In this document: in pieces, positions 8,931 through 19,100 of the stretch
How positions within the stretch are numbered: position 1 is the first letter of the stretch
Layout: each line of letters opens with the position of its first letter
Assembly (NCBI GenBank): GCA_020252485.1
Contig: JADCCX010000024.1
Span: 95,382-159,381, forward strand
Source of the DNA: Methylocystis sp.
GTDB taxonomy: Bacteria > Pseudomonadota > Alphaproteobacteria > Rhizobiales > Beijerinckiaceae
DNA length: 64,000 nucleotides
Direction: 5' to 3'
Position numbers and translations under genes: made by a program
Notes under the pieces: model-generated
The model's database searches: none
Told to the model about the DNA's origin: nothing
What the model saw: the letters and a program-made list of their open reading frames with translations, nothing else

Positions 8931-10091
8931 TCACGCAAAAGTCTTCCTCGGATCGAAGGCGTCGCGCAAAGCCTCGCCGATGAAGATCAAGAGGCTCAGC
9001 ATCAGCGCGATTACCGCGAAGGCGGTGAGCCCGAGCCACGGCGCCTGCAGATTGGATTTGCCCTGCTGCAGCATTTCGCCGAGCGACGGCGAGCCGGGCG
9101 GCAGGCCGAAGCCAAGAAAATCGAGGCTGGTCAGTGTGGTGATCGAGCCGTTCAGGATGAAGGGCATCAGCGTCAGCGTTGCGACCATGGCGTTGGGCAG
9201 CACGTGCTTCCACATGATCTTCGCATTGGAGAGGCCAAGCGCGCGGGCCGCCTTCACATATTCGAGGTTGCGGGCGCGCAGGAATTCCGCCCGCACCACG
9301 CTCACGAGCGCCACCCAGGAGAAGAGCAGCAGGATGCCCAGCAGCACGAAGAACGAGGGCGCGATCACGCTGGAGATGATGATCAGCAGATAGAGCGAGG
9401 GCAGGCTCGTCCAGATCTCGATGAAGCGCTGGAAGATCAGGTCCGTCCAGCCGCCGAAATAGCCCTGCACGGCGCCGGCAGCGATGCCGATGATCGAGGA
9501 AATGATGGCGAGCGTCAGGCCGAAAAGCACGGAGATGCGGAAGCCGTAAATCACGCGGGCCAGCACGTCGCGGCCGCGGTCGTCGGTGCCAAGCCAGTTC
9601 CACTCGATGTCGCGGCAGGCGGAGCCGCCGCGCCGCTCGGCGATCGCCTTGCAATCCGCATCCTGCAGCATCCAGGTCGGCGGGCTTGGCGCGGGCTTCG
9701 GCAGGTCGAGGTTGATCGTGGCGTAGGAGAAACGGATCGGCGGCCAGATCAGCCAGCCGTTCTTTTCGATCTCATCGGCGATGACGGGATCGCGGTAATC
9801 CGTCCGCGCCAGGAAGCCGCCGAATTTCTCCTCGGGATAGTTCACGGCGACGGGAAAGAGGACTTCGCCCTTGTAGCTGGCGATCAGCGGCCGGTCGTTG
9901 GCGATCAGCTCCGCGCCGAGCGTCAGGAAGAAAAGCGCCAGAAAGATCCAGAAGGACCAGAGGCCCCGCCGGTTGGCCCTGAAATTGGCGAGGCGCCGCT
10001 GGTTGATCGGCGTCAGCCTGAGCCAGCCCTTCTGCTCCAGCCGGGGCGCGAGCGGCGCGGCATCGTCGGCGGCGAGCGCACCGTCGGTCAT
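8931..10091 (-). CDS. yejE: Peptide ABC importer permease (YejE-type)
   Basis: 386-residue inner-membrane permease of the DppC/YejE class. A cytoplasmic N-terminus with a membrane segment (FWIFLALFFLTLGAELIA) precedes a long periplasmic loop (about residues 65-150) that is characteristic of YejE. Then come several membrane helices and the EAA-like loop (EYVKAARALGLSNAKIMWKHVLPN). It starts three bases after yejB stops. With YejB it forms the channel energised by YejF. Confidence 0.94.
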   Translation of the reverse strand: MTDGALAADDAAPLAPRLEQKGWLRLTPINQRRLANFRANRRGLWSFWIFLALFFLTLGAELIANDRPLIASYKGEVLFPVAVNYPEEKFGGFLARTDYRDPVIADEIEKNGWLIWPPIRFSYATINLDLPKPAPSPPTWMLQDADCKAIAERRGGSACRDIEWNWLGTDDRGRDVLARVIYGFRISVLFGLTLAIISSIIGIAAGAVQGYFGGWTDLIFQRFIEIWTSLPSLYLLIIISSVIAPSFFVLLGILLLFSWVALVSVVRAEFLRARNLEYVKAARALGLSNAKIMWKHVLPNAMVATLTLMPFILNGSITTLTSLDFLGFGLPPGSPSLGEMLQQGKSNLQAPWLGLTAFAVIALMLSLLIFIGEALRDAFDPRKTFA

Positions 10092-10094
10092 CGC

Positions 10095-11180
10095 TCAGAC
10101 ATCCCGCGATTCGAAATCGATGCGGGGATCGATCCAGGTGTAGGTCAGATCCGTGACCAGCCCGACGAAGAGGCCGATGAGTGCGAAGATGTAGAGATTG
10201 GCGAAGACCACCGGATAATCCCGGTTGAGGATCGCCTCATAGGAGAGCAGCCCCAAACCATCCAGCGAGAAGATCGTCTCGATCAGCAGCGAGCCCGCGA
10301 AGAATGCATGGATGAAGGCGGAGGGGATGCCGGCGATCACGATCAGCATCGCGTTGCGGAAGACATGCCCGTAGAGCACCTGCCGCTCGTTCAGCCCCTT
10401 CATGCGGGCGGTGAGCACATATTGTTTCTTGATCTCGTCGAGGAAGGAATTCTTGGTGAGCAGCGTCTTGGTGGCGAATACCGCGATCGCCATGGAGATC
10501 AGCGGCAGTGTCACGTGCCATGCGTAATCCCTGATCTTGCCGAAGGTGGAAAGCTCGGAGAAATTCTCCGAATAGAGGCCGCGCAGCGGAAAGACCTGCC
10601 AGAAGGAGCCGCCGGCGAAGAAGACGATCAGGATGATCGCAAAGAGGAAGCCCGGGATCGCGTAGCCGACAATAATGATTCCGCTGGTCCAGACATCGAA
10701 GGCGGTGCCATCCCGCACGGCCTTGCGGATGCCAAGCGGTATGGAGATGGCGTAGGAAAGGATCAGCATCCAGAGCCCCAGCGACATCGAGACCGGCAGC
10801 TTCTCCTTGATGAGCTGGAGCACCGTCGTGTCGCGGAAATAGCTCTTGCCGAAGTCGAAGCGGCTGTAGTCCCAGACCATCTTGAAGAAGCGCTCATGGG
10901 CCGGCTTGTCGAAGCCGAACTGCTTTTCGAGCTGCTTGATGAATTCCGGATCGAGGCCCTGCGATCCGCGATAGGCGCCATCGCTGCCGCTGCCGCCGGA
11001 AAGGTCGCCCGAGCCGCCGCCGATCCGCGAGGCGGGATCCGTGTTGTTGCCCTGAAGCTGCGCGATGACGCGCTCCACCGGGCCGCCGGGCGCGAATTGC
11101 ACGATCGCGAAGGAAATCAGCATGATGCCGAACAGCGTCGGGATCATCAGCAGTAGGCGGCGGGCGATATAGGCGGCCAT
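10095..11180 (-). CDS. yejB: Peptide ABC importer permease (YejB-type)
   Basis: 361-residue DppB/YejB permease. It begins with the family signature [21 protein letters not shown] Gly/Ser-rich periplasmic loop around residues 45-70 ([18 protein letters not shown]) is more flexible than usual. Membrane helices follow, with an EAA-type loop ([21 protein letters not shown]) near residues 258-278. It lies 42 bases after yejA and three before yejE in a compact operon. Confidence 0.94.
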   Translation of the reverse strand: MAAYIARRLLLMIPTLFGIMLISFAIVQFAPGGPVERVIAQLQGNNTDPASRIGGGSGDLSGGSGSDGAYRGSQGLDPEFIKQLEKQFGFDKPAHERFFKMVWDYSRFDFGKSYFRDTTVLQLIKEKLPVSMSLGLWMLILSYAISIPLGIRKAVRDGTAFDVWTSGIIIVGYAIPGFLFAIILIVFFAGGSFWQVFPLRGLYSENFSELSTFGKIRDYAWHVTLPLISMAIAVFATKTLLTKNSFLDEIKKQYVLTARMKGLNERQVLYGHVFRNAMLIVIAGIPSAFIHAFFAGSLLIETIFSLDGLGLLSYEAILNRDYPVVFANLYIFALIGLFVGLVTDLTYTWIDPRIDFESRDV

Positions 11181-11222
11181 TGGGTCGGTGGGTTCACTCT
11201 CGCGGCAAGGCGTGATTCGGCA

Positions 11223-13127
11223 TCAGAGACCGATCTTCTTAGCCTTCTCCTGATCATACCACCACGTGCTCGAAACCACGCCCATCAGGCTCGATGTGGC
11301 TGCGAATTCCGGCGGGCGATCCGGCTTGCCGAAGATATCCCAATAGGCCATCCAGGCGCTGTCATTGTGCCAGGCGGGGATCATGCTGCGGTTTGAGCGC
11401 AGCACACGGTCGAGCGCCCGGCAGGCGATGTTCAGCTCCTCGCGCGACTTTGCCCGCCCGATCACCTCGATGAGCGCATCGACCGAAGGCTCCATGATGC
11501 CGGCGAGGTTGCGCCCGCCGGTGCGCTTTGCCGCTTCCGAGCCGTAGACGTTGCGCAATCCATCGCCCGGCGTCAGCGTGCCGCCCATATTGCGCATGGT
11601 GATGTCGAAATCGAACTCGTCCGTGCGTTTCTGATATTGCGCGGCATCGACCGTGCGCATCGTCGCGTCGATGCCCAAGAGCTTCAGGTTCTTCACCAGC
11701 CCGCCCGCATGCGGCTGCAGCGAGGGGTCGAAGTCCAGAAACTCGATCGTGAAGGCCTGGCCGTTCGGCAGCTTCAGCACATTGCCGTCGCGCTTCATGC
11801 CGGCCTCCTGCAGCAATTGCCCGGCGCGCCGCAGGTTGTTGCGGTCTTGGCCCGAACCGTCGCTGACTGGCGGGATATAGGGCTCGCCGAAGACTTCGGC
11901 CGGAAGATCCTTGCGGAAGGGCTCGAGCAGGACGAGTTCATCCGGCGACGGCATTCCAACAGCCTTGAGCGGCGTGTTCTCGAAGAACGAGGTCGTCCGC
12001 TTGTAGGAATTGAACATCAGCGTGGCGTTCGTCCATTCGAAATCGAAGGCGAGGATCAAGGCCTCGCGCACGCGCCGGTCCCTGAACTTGTCGCGGCGCA
12101 TGTTGATGTGCCAGCCCTGGATCGAGGTCGGGCCGCCGGTCCTGATCTGGTCGCGGATCACTCGCCCATCCTTGGCCGCCGGAAAATCATAACCGGTCGC
12201 CCAGGTGCGCGAGGTGAACTCCTGCCGCATGGTGAAGGCGCGGCCCTTGAAGCCCTCGAAGGCGACGGTGCGGTCGCGGAAATACTCGAAGCGCACGATG
12301 TCGAAATTATTCTGGCCGATGTTGGAGGGCAGGTCGCGGCCCCAGTAATCCGGCACGCGGGAGAGCTCGACGAAGCGCCCCACCTCGAACCGGCCGATCT
12401 TGTAGGGGCCGGAGCCGAGCGGCGGCTCCAGCGTCGATTCCTCGAAGTTCTTCACGGAGTAATAGGCTTTCGAGAAAATCGGCATGCCGGCGATTGTCAT
12501 GATCAGGTCGCGCGGCGGGTTGGGCTTCAATTCGACGCGCAGCACGTCGGGGGCCTCCGCCTCGGCGGCGACGAGATCGCGCAGGAGCTGCTGGTAGACG
12601 GGATGCGCCTTCGTCTTCATCAGCTCCAGCGAGAAGGCCACATCGGCGGCGGTCAGCGGCGAACCGTCATGGAAGCGCGCCTCCTTCCTGAGCTTGAAGC
12701 GCCATTCCGGTTTGTCCTCAGTCTTCAGCACGCTTTCGGCGACGATCCCATACATAGCGTCCGGCTCATCGCCGGTGCCGCCCATCAGCGTATCGAAGAT
12801 CGAGCCGACCCCGGCCGCGCCATCCCCCTTCAGGATGTAGATGTTGAACGAGTTGAAGGTGTTGAAGTTCTGGTTGCCGGAGGTGGTGCTGATCTGCATC
12901 GCGATCGCGCCGCCCTTGGGCGCTGCCGGATTCACATAACCGAAATGCCTGAAACCCGGTGGCTGCTTCAGGTCACCGAAGAACGAAAGGCCGTGCCGGG
13001 CCTTCGACCAGTCAACTGAAGCCTGTGCTGGCCTCAGCCCGGCGAGGACCGCCGCCGCCGCCCCTCCGGCGAGCACCGCACGGCGATTCGGGCATCCAGC
13101 TTTCGCTGGATCGGGCTGGCGCGGCAT
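11223..13127 (-). CDS. yejA: Periplasmic peptide-binding protein, Tat-type signal (YejA-like 1)
   Basis: 634 residues from the ATG at 13127, which has an AAGGAG Shine-Dalgarno and places a twin-arginine signal (NRRAVLAGGAAAAVLAG) near residue 14; an in-frame extension of 33 codons upstream looks non-coding. The mature part is a family 5 solute-binding protein with VDWSKARHGLSFFGD and a typical GSGPYKIGRFEVGR segment. It would deliver peptides to YejBE. Directly upstream is a second YejA-like gene with a Sec-type signal, so the importer has two binding proteins. Confidence 0.93.
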   Translation of the reverse strand: MPRQPDPAKAGCPNRRAVLAGGAAAAVLAGLRPAQASVDWSKARHGLSFFGDLKQPPGFRHFGYVNPAAPKGGAIAMQISTTSGNQNFNTFNSFNIYILKGDGAAGVGSIFDTLMGGTGDEPDAMYGIVAESVLKTEDKPEWRFKLRKEARFHDGSPLTAADVAFSLELMKTKAHPVYQQLLRDLVAAEAEAPDVLRVELKPNPPRDLIMTIAGMPIFSKAYYSVKNFEESTLEPPLGSGPYKIGRFEVGRFVELSRVPDYWGRDLPSNIGQNNFDIVRFEYFRDRTVAFEGFKGRAFTMRQEFTSRTWATGYDFPAAKDGRVIRDQIRTGGPTSIQGWHINMRRDKFRDRRVREALILAFDFEWTNATLMFNSYKRTTSFFENTPLKAVGMPSPDELVLLEPFRKDLPAEVFGEPYIPPVSDGSGQDRNNLRRAGQLLQEAGMKRDGNVLKLPNGQAFTIEFLDFDPSLQPHAGGLVKNLKLLGIDATMRTVDAAQYQKRTDEFDFDITMRNMGGTLTPGDGLRNVYGSEAAKRTGGRNLAGIMEPSVDALIEVIGRAKSREELNIACRALDRVLRSNRSMIPAWHNDSAWMAYWDIFGKPDRPPEFAATSSLMGVVSSTWWYDQEKAKKIGL

Positions 13128-13229
13128 GGAGCTCTCCTTCGTGAGGGCGTTCGATCCTCCGCAAGATAGGCAGGATGATGACCGAAAGCCAATTCCGCTC
13201 ACGCTTTTGCTACCGGGGCAACGCATCGC

Positions 13230-15119
13230 TCAGGGGTTCCTGCCGCCGGTTTTCTGCGCCTTTTCCGCATCCCACCACCAGATGGATGGAAAGGCTGCGG
13301 CGCCGTAGCGGGGCATGGTGGCGGGTCGCCCGAAGCGGTCCCACCTTGCGACATATTCCTTGTCTTCGTTAAGGATCGGCACGCCAATCCAGTTGAGCCG
13401 CAGGACGCGGTCGAGCAAACGGCCCGCCGCGATCTTCCCGCTGCGGCTCTCGGCCAGCACCAGCTTTTCCACCAGCGCATCCACCAGAGGGTCCTTCAGA
13501 CCGCCGAGATTGTTGGCGCCGCGCTTGTCGGCGCTGGCGGTCGTCCAGTATTCGCGCTGCTCGCCTCCCGGCGCATGGCCCTGCACCCAGGCGTGGACGG
13601 CGATATCGAAATCGAAGCTGCGCAACCGGTTCTGGTACTGGACATCGTCGACGACACGGATATTCGTGGCGATCCCAAGCTTGGCCAGCTGGCTTGCATA
13701 GGCGGCCGCGACCCGCTCCATCGCGGCATCCTCGAGCACGAATTCCAGCGAGAGCCGTTTGCCCGCCTTGTCGAGCAGGCGGCCGTCCTTCAGCGTGTAA
13801 CCCGCCTCGCGCAGCAGCTCGAGCGCGTTGAACAGGCTGGCGCGGTCGGTGGGTTGAGCCGACAGGGGCGCGGCAGCCTCCAGCCGTGCGGCGGAGGGCG
13901 CTTCCGGCAGGCGCGCGAGCAGCGCCTTTTCATCGTCGGACAGCGGCCCCGCCGCCGCGAAATCGGTATGCGGAAAGTACGAACCCGGCCGGCTGAGCAT
14001 ATTGTGGAAGACACTGCGGTTCACATCGTCGAAGCCATAGGCCATGGCGAGCGCCTGACGCAGACGCGGATCCTGCAGCTTCTTCTGGCGCAGGTTGAAG
14101 ACGAAGGCCTTGACGATGCCGAGCCGTTCGATGCCGAAGGCGTCCCGCACAACGCGGCCCTGGTCGGCGGCGGCAAAATCATAGCCCACGACCCAGGATT
14201 TGAGGCTGGTTTCCCGCCGGACATCGATCAGATCGGCCTTGAAGGCCTCCAGCATGACATTGGCGTCGCGAAAATACTCGATGTCGATGCGGTCGAAGTT
14301 GCCGGTGCCGACGCGAATGGGCACCGCCTTGCCCCAGTAGTCTGCGACGCGCTCATAGCTCACGGAGCGGCCGGGGATGAAGGAGCGCAACTTGTAGGGG
14401 CCGGAGCCCAGCGGCGGCTCCAGGGTCGTCGCGGCGATGTCGCGCCTTTTGCCGTTCCCGTCGACGCCTGTCCACCAGTGACGGGGCAGGATGCTCATCT
14501 GGCCGATGTAAAGCGGCAGGGCCGGATCGCCCTTCTCGCTGAAGGTGAAGCGGATTTCCCGGTCCGAAAGCTTTTCCACGTTGGCGACTTTGAGCAGAAG
14601 CTTGTTCCACTGCGGCGACAGGCGCTTCCAGGCCTCGGCGGAGAACAGGACGTCATCCGCTGTCACCGGCGTCCCGTCGTGCCAGCGGGCTTCCGGCCGG
14701 AGGCGGAAGCTGACGGAAGAGAAGTCGTCCGGAAAGGCGACCGCTTCGGCGAGCAGCCCATATTCGGTCGTCGGTTCATCGAGCGAGACCGCAAGCAGCG
14801 GCTCGTAAATCTGCATCAGATGGGCCGCGAGATTGCCTTTGACGCCGCTCACAAGAGGATTGAAGTTATCGAAAGTGCCGAGGGCTCCCAGCCGGACGCG
14901 CCCGCCTTGCGGCGCCAGGGGATTCACGTAATCGGGAAAGCGGAAGCCGGGCCCGTACTTAGGCTGCCCGGTCAGTGAAATCGCATGAAGCCATTCGCCG
15001 CCGATGGTTTTTTCGGCTTTGGCCTTGGCGGCATGGCAAAAGGCAGACAGGGCGATGGCGAGCAGAAGCGCTAACCGCCGCAACCAACACTTGTCAAACG
15101 CCTGCACCCGGAACCGCAT
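13230..15119 (-). CDS. Periplasmic peptide-binding protein, Sec-type signal (YejA-like 2)
   Basis: 629-residue family 5 solute-binding protein paralogous to the following gene (shared GSGPYK, FEYFRD/IEYFRD and C-terminal RVLR...W.A/GVPI blocks). The export signal differs: a basic start, then LRRLALLLAIALSAFCHA without the RR-x-F/L-L-K pattern of Tat signals, so Sec export is likely. An AGGAAG precedes the ATG. It is the first gene of the yej cluster, and the 102-base gap to its paralog contains nothing obvious. The two proteins probably bind different peptides. Confidence 0.92.
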   Translation of the reverse strand: MRFRVQAFDKCWLRRLALLLAIALSAFCHAAKAKAEKTIGGEWLHAISLTGQPKYGPGFRFPDYVNPLAPQGGRVRLGALGTFDNFNPLVSGVKGNLAAHLMQIYEPLLAVSLDEPTTEYGLLAEAVAFPDDFSSVSFRLRPEARWHDGTPVTADDVLFSAEAWKRLSPQWNKLLLKVANVEKLSDREIRFTFSEKGDPALPLYIGQMSILPRHWWTGVDGNGKRRDIAATTLEPPLGSGPYKLRSFIPGRSVSYERVADYWGKAVPIRVGTGNFDRIDIEYFRDANVMLEAFKADLIDVRRETSLKSWVVGYDFAAADQGRVVRDAFGIERLGIVKAFVFNLRQKKLQDPRLRQALAMAYGFDDVNRSVFHNMLSRPGSYFPHTDFAAAGPLSDDEKALLARLPEAPSAARLEAAAPLSAQPTDRASLFNALELLREAGYTLKDGRLLDKAGKRLSLEFVLEDAAMERVAAAYASQLAKLGIATNIRVVDDVQYQNRLRSFDFDIAVHAWVQGHAPGGEQREYWTTASADKRGANNLGGLKDPLVDALVEKLVLAESRSGKIAAGRLLDRVLRLNWIGVPILNEDKEYVARWDRFGRPATMPRYGAAAFPSIWWWDAEKAQKTGGRNP

Positions 15120-15207
15120 CCGCGCTTCCTGTCAGGATATCGCTGAATGGCGGTTGAACCGGAGAGGCCGAGCCAGCCGCTGATCGAGGCTCAGAAGGCG
15201 CCCGCAA

Positions 15208-15765
15208 TCAGTTCGGCAACGGAAGCGGGGAATCGTTCAGCTTGTTCAGATAGGCGATCAGATCAGCGCGTGTCCTGGGGTTGGCAATGCCCGCGAAGGA
15301 CATCGACGTGCCCGCGATATAGCCTTTCGGGCTTTCAAGGAACTTGTCGATCGTCTCGAAATCCCACTTTTCGCCCTTGGCAGCCACGGCCTTCAGCGCA
15401 TTGGAATAGTTGAACCCGGCGACCTGGCCTTTCAGGCGGCCCAGCACATTCCACATGTTGGGGCCAACCTTGTTAGCCCCGCCCTTGTCGGGCGTGTGGC
15501 ATGTCGCGCATTGCTTGAAAACAGTTTCGCCCTTCGCCGGATCGGCGCTGGCAAGCCGGACAGCAATCGGCTCTACGGCAGCCGCCGCGGCAGCCGGCGC
15601 AGCCGCGGATGCGACCGCCGTTCCGGCCGGCATGGGCAGGTCGTAGCCTGCCTTGGCGGCCTGCTTTTCGCTGAAGATCAACTCCCCGGCGAAGCTCAGA
15701 AGCATGACAAAGGTCAGCGTGCCGAGCACCGCGCCTGCGATCTTGTTCAGTTCAAAGGAGTTCAT
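15208..15765 (-). CDS. Membrane-anchored class I cytochrome c
   Basis: 185 residues from the ATG at 15765. The N-terminal helix (residues 9-31) is an uncleaved anchor, followed by an Ala-rich linker (about 48-64), then a cytochrome c domain with heme site CATCH at 86-90 and probable axial Met155 in GTSMSF. The layout matches CycM/c552-type cytochromes of alphaproteobacteria that shuttle electrons from the bc1 complex to terminal oxidases. An upstream 22-codon in-frame extension is rejected because it would hide the anchor. It is divergent from kdsB, a common arrangement in this group. Confidence 0.93.
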   Translation of the reverse strand: MNSFELNKIAGAVLGTLTFVMLLSFAGELIFSEKQAAKAGYDLPMPAGTAVASAAAPAAAAAAVEPIAVRLASADPAKGETVFKQCATCHTPDKGGANKVGPNMWNVLGRLKGQVAGFNYSNALKAVAAKGEKWDFETIDKFLESPKGYIAGTSMSFAGIANPRTRADLIAYLNKLNDSPLPLPN

Positions 15766-15943
15766 AATCCCCGATCTCCAGCCCGCCTGACCGCGTAACC
15801 AACCCTGGCGGAGTTGCGCCGGTGCAGTCACCTTGCTTTTTCGGGTTCAATAGACGCTTTGACGCGCAATTTGCAACCCGTATAAGCCGCTGCGGCCTTG
15901 CTACTTTTTGACGCCTGAAAATCCCGCTGCGATGGATCGCTCC

Positions 15944-16675
15944 ATGTCCGACCCGATTGTTGTCATTCCCGCCCGCATGGCGGCGACGCGCCTGCCAAAC
16001 AAGCCGCTGGCCGACATTCATGGCAAGCCGATGATTGTGCATGTCTGGCAGCGGGCGCTGGAATCGGGCGTCGGCAGGGTTCTCGTTGCCACGGACAGCG
16101 CGGATATCGCTCGGGCCGTGGAGGCCGCCGGAGGCGAGGCCGTGATGACGCGGGCGGACCACCCTTCCGGTTCCGACCGGGTTTTCGAGGCTGTGGAAAA
16201 GGCGGATCCCGACGGCCGTCATGATATCGTCGTCAACCTGCAGGGCGATTTCCCGACAATTGACCCGCGCGCCATCGCCGTCTCCGTCCTGCCGCTCGCC
16301 GATCCGGCAGTCGATATCGCCACGCTGGCCGCCGTAATCGTGGACGAAGACGAGATGACGGCCCCCTCTGTTGTGAAGCTGGTCGGCACCGAGATTGCGC
16401 CCGGCCGCATGCGGGCCCTTTACTTCACCCGGGCGAGAGCGCCGACCGGGCCGGGGCCGCTCTATCATCATGTGGGCCTTTACGCCTATCGGCGGCGGGC
16501 GCTGGCGCGGTTCGTCAGCCTGCCGCCGTCGCCGCTGGAAATCCGCGAGAAGCTCGAGCAGTTGCGGGCTATCGAGGCGGGAATGCGGATCGATGTGGGC
16601 GTCATCGACCATGTCCCGCGCGGCGTCGATACGCCGGGCGACCTTGTCCTGGCGCGGGAACTGCTGCGCGCCTGA
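15944..16675 (+). CDS. kdsB: 3-deoxy-manno-octulosonate cytidylyltransferase
   Basis: KdsB activates KDO as CMP-KDO for lipopolysaccharide synthesis. The N-terminus [21 protein letters not shown], the [11 protein letters not shown] motif and [10 protein letters not shown] are diagnostic. I chose the ATG at 15944 (243 residues) by alignment with the usual start; in-frame ATGs at 15932 and 15908 also exist and none has a clear Shine-Dalgarno. The next gene, pheA, follows after 33 bases and is probably co-transcribed. Confidence 0.94.
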   Translation: MSDPIVVIPARMAATRLPNKPLADIHGKPMIVHVWQRALESGVGRVLVATDSADIARAVEAAGGEAVMTRADHPSGSDRVFEAVEKADPDGRHDIVVNLQGDFPTIDPRAIAVSVLPLADPAVDIATLAAVIVDEDEMTAPSVVKLVGTEIAPGRMRALYFTRARAPTGPGPLYHHVGLYAYRRRALARFVSLPPSPLEIREKLEQLRAIEAGMRIDVGVIDHVPRGVDTPGDLVLARELLRA

Positions 16676-16708
16676 AGCAAGACCTTCCACCATCAGAAAA
16701 GCACGTCA

Positions 16709-17560
16709 ATGAAACAGATGATTTCCTTCCAGGGCGAACCTGGCGCCAATTCCCATCTCGCCTGCGAGCAGGCCTATCCCGCGCTGGAGCCGCTGCCCTG
16801 CCCGACCTTCGAGGATGCCTTTGCGGCCGTTCAGGAAGGCAAGGCGGCGCTGGCGATGATCCCCATCGAGAACTCGATCGCGGGACGGGTGGCGGATATC
16901 CATCACCTGCTGCCGACCTCGGGGCTCCACATCATCGGGGAGCATTTCCTGCCGATCCATTTCCACCTGATGGCCATTCCCGGCGCGTCGCTCTCCACCA
17001 TCAAGGATGTCTACAGCCACGTTCACGCCATCGGGCAGTGCCGGAAGATCATCCGCAAGCTCGGCCTCAAGGCGCATGTGGCGGGCGACACGGCGGGGTC
17101 TGCCCGTCAGGTCTCGGAGTGGCAGGATGTGACCAAGGCCTCGCTCGCGCCCAGGCTTGCCGCGCCGATCTATGGCCTCAGAATCCTGGCCGAGGATGTG
17201 GAGGACGCGGCGCATAACACCACCCGCTTCGTCGTTCTCTCCAGGAAGCCGCTCGTGGCCAAGCGGAATGGCGCGCCGCTCGTCACAAGCTTCGTCTTCC
17301 GCGTCCGCAACGTGCCGGCGGCGCTCTACAAGGCCATGGGCGGATTCGCGACCAATAGCGTCAACATGACCAAGCTTGAAAGCTACATGGTGGAGGGGCA
17401 ATTCACCGCCACGCAATTCTATGCCGAGGTGGATGGCCATCCCGAAGATCCGGGCCTCAAGAACGCGCTCGACGAGCTTGCCTTCTTCTCGAAGGAGATC
17501 CGCATCATCGGCGTTTATCCGGCGCATCCCTACCGGGAGGAGGCCGCGCGCCTCGGCTGA
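16709..17560 (+). CDS. pheA: Prephenate dehydratase
   Basis: 283 residues, monofunctional (no chorismate mutase domain). The catalytic domain (1-180) shows FQGEPGANSHLAC, the IPIENSIAGRV loop and the DTAGSARQV and NTTRFVVL motifs. The latter two contain the conserved catalytic Thr region. A C-terminal ACT domain (about 192-275) should bind phenylalanine; its ESYMV replaces the more usual ESRP. It forms phenylpyruvate in phenylalanine synthesis. Context: downstream of kdsB, and convergent with nudC after 14 bases. Confidence 0.95.
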   Translation: MKQMISFQGEPGANSHLACEQAYPALEPLPCPTFEDAFAAVQEGKAALAMIPIENSIAGRVADIHHLLPTSGLHIIGEHFLPIHFHLMAIPGASLSTIKDVYSHVHAIGQCRKIIRKLGLKAHVAGDTAGSARQVSEWQDVTKASLAPRLAAPIYGLRILAEDVEDAAHNTTRFVVLSRKPLVAKRNGAPLVTSFVFRVRNVPAALYKAMGGFATNSVNMTKLESYMVEGQFTATQFYAEVDGHPEDPGLKNALDELAFFSKEIRIIGVYPAHPYREEAARLG

Positions 17561-17574
17561 TCAGCCTGCGTCGA

Positions 17575-18519
17575 TCAGCCTGCGTCGACGAAGGCCTGCA
17601 GGATGTGGTTGGCGATGGCCATGCGCGGCGGGGAGCTGATCCCGTCAGGATGGCTGTTCGCAAGAATCTGGCGGGCTTCCTCGCGCGTGAACCAGCGGGC
17701 GTCGGCCAGCTCCGCAGGGTCTATCGTGATGGAGGTGGAGGTCGCCTCGGCCAGGCAGCCGATCATCAGCGAACTGGGGAAAGGCCATGGCTGGGCATAG
17801 AGATAGCGGACGCGGGCGGTCGTGATCGCCGTTTCCTCGAGAATCTCGCGCCGAACGGCATCCTCGATCCCTTCGCCGGGCTCCATGAAGCCGGCGAGGC
17901 AGGAATAGCGCCCCTCGGGGAAATGCGCCGAGCGGCCGAGCAGGCAGGAATCGCCGTGGATCGCCAGCATGATCACGACCGGATCCGTGCGCGGGAAATG
18001 ATCTGTGCCGCAATCGCTGCAATGGCGCTTCCAGCCGGCGAAGGCCCAGGCGGAGAGTTTGCCGCAATTGCTGCAAAACCGGTGCCGGTTGTGCCACAGC
18101 AGCATCGCCTTGGCGGTGCCGATCGCGTTCAGAATTCCCGGCGCGAACAATTCCTGCATCGCGATGGAGCGCATGTCGATGAGCTTGAGGTCTTTGCGCT
18201 CCTTGAGCGCATCGAAGCGCTCAGGTCCGATATCGAAGGCGAAGCGCGGCTCGCCGTCCTCGATGCCGAGAAACAGCGGATCGCCCCTCTCGCCCAACCC
18301 TTCGATCTCGTTGCGCGTGAACCATGGGTTCAGGTTCAGGCCATCGAAGGCCAGGACCGGGATATCCTTGCAAATGGCGAGAAAGCGGGCTTCCGCGAGC
18401 GCCTGCGCCCGGCGGAGCCATTCAGCATCTTCCCGCTTCAGCGCTGCGCGGTCGAGCGACAAGGTCGCGAAGCCAAGTCCGGCTGGCGGCGAATCCGGCG
18501 CAGCGGCGAAAAAATCCAT
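17575..18519 (-). CDS. nudC: NADH pyrophosphatase / NUDIX decapping-type hydrolase
   Basis: 314 residues from the ATG at 18519, which overlaps the stop of the HIT gene (ATGA). There is a zinc ribbon (C149, C152, C167, C170), then a Nudix box from G210 to I232 with the REILEE core intact, although the usual Gly near its end is Ala (ETAI). The NudC marker QPWPFPxS is present as AQPWPFPSS, with the first Ser replaced. NudC cleaves NAD(H) to NMN(H) plus AMP and can remove NAD caps from RNA. Coupling with a HIT nucleotide hydrolase suggests a nucleotide-housekeeping pair. Confidence 0.93.
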   Translation of the reverse strand: MDFFAAAPDSPPAGLGFATLSLDRAALKREDAEWLRRAQALAEARFLAICKDIPVLAFDGLNLNPWFTRNEIEGLGERGDPLFLGIEDGEPRFAFDIGPERFDALKERKDLKLIDMRSIAMQELFAPGILNAIGTAKAMLLWHNRHRFCSNCGKLSAWAFAGWKRHCSDCGTDHFPRTDPVVIMLAIHGDSCLLGRSAHFPEGRYSCLAGFMEPGEGIEDAVRREILEETAITTARVRYLYAQPWPFPSSLMIGCLAEATSTSITIDPAELADARWFTREEARQILANSHPDGISSPPRMAIANHILQAFVDAG

Positions 18520-18950
18520 CAGGCGGTCTCCCGCAGGCCGAAGGGCTTGAGCGCCGCGCCGATCCGGTCCCCCATGACCGCGGCCATGTGCGGCGGATAG
18601 GGCTGCGCCGAACCTGCGCCCCACACCGGCCCCGGCCAGGCCGCATCCGAGACGAAGCGGGCGAGAATATGGACGTGCAATTGCCGCACGCGGTTGCCCA
18701 GCGCGCCGACATTCAGCTTGTCGGGGTTGAAGAGCGCTTTCAGCGCCTCCGAAGCGAAGGCGATCTCGCGCATCAGCTGCTGCCGATCGCCTTCCGCAAG
18801 ATCGATGATTTCGGTGAGATCCGGCTTCTCCGGCACGAGGATGATCCAGGGATAGCGGGCATCGTTCATCAGCAGGACGCGGGAGAGCGCCAGCCGGCCC
18901 AGCGGCAGCGTGTCGTTGTCGAGATTTGGATCGAGTCTGAAGGAGGTCAT
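18519..18950 (-). CDS. HIT-family nucleotide hydrolase
   Basis: 143 residues from the ATG at 18950. The histidine-triad motif reads RQLHVHILARF, so the first His of the canonical triad is Gln; the central and catalytic His are H92 and H94. This Q-L-H-V-H form is common in alphaproteobacterial diadenosine-polyphosphate or AMP-conjugate hydrolases. An in-frame extension of 45 codons upstream lacks family similarity and is not used. Translationally coupled to nudC and divergent from hisZ. Confidence 0.88.
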   Translation of the reverse strand: MTSFRLDPNLDNDTLPLGRLALSRVLLMNDARYPWIILVPEKPDLTEIIDLAEGDRQQLMREIAFASEALKALFNPDKLNVGALGNRVRQLHVHILARFVSDAAWPGPVWGAGSAQPYPPHMAAVMGDRIGAALKPFGLRETA

Positions 18951-19100
18951 GCGGCAGGTGCTCCCGGTTTCCTGCTCGCACGAATACTCAGACTTCTGCA
19001 AGGCGTGTCGTGCAGCGGCGTCCCGTAACCCTGTTGGCGCGAAGGGGTCGCGCGGGGACGGACCATCTGCTATCGGAGCAACCATTCATCCGGGCATTTC

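Noticed and set aside
9204..11156. A 650-codon plus-strand frame
   Set aside because: Shadow of yejE and yejB on the minus strand; highly charged, low-complexity and without motifs.
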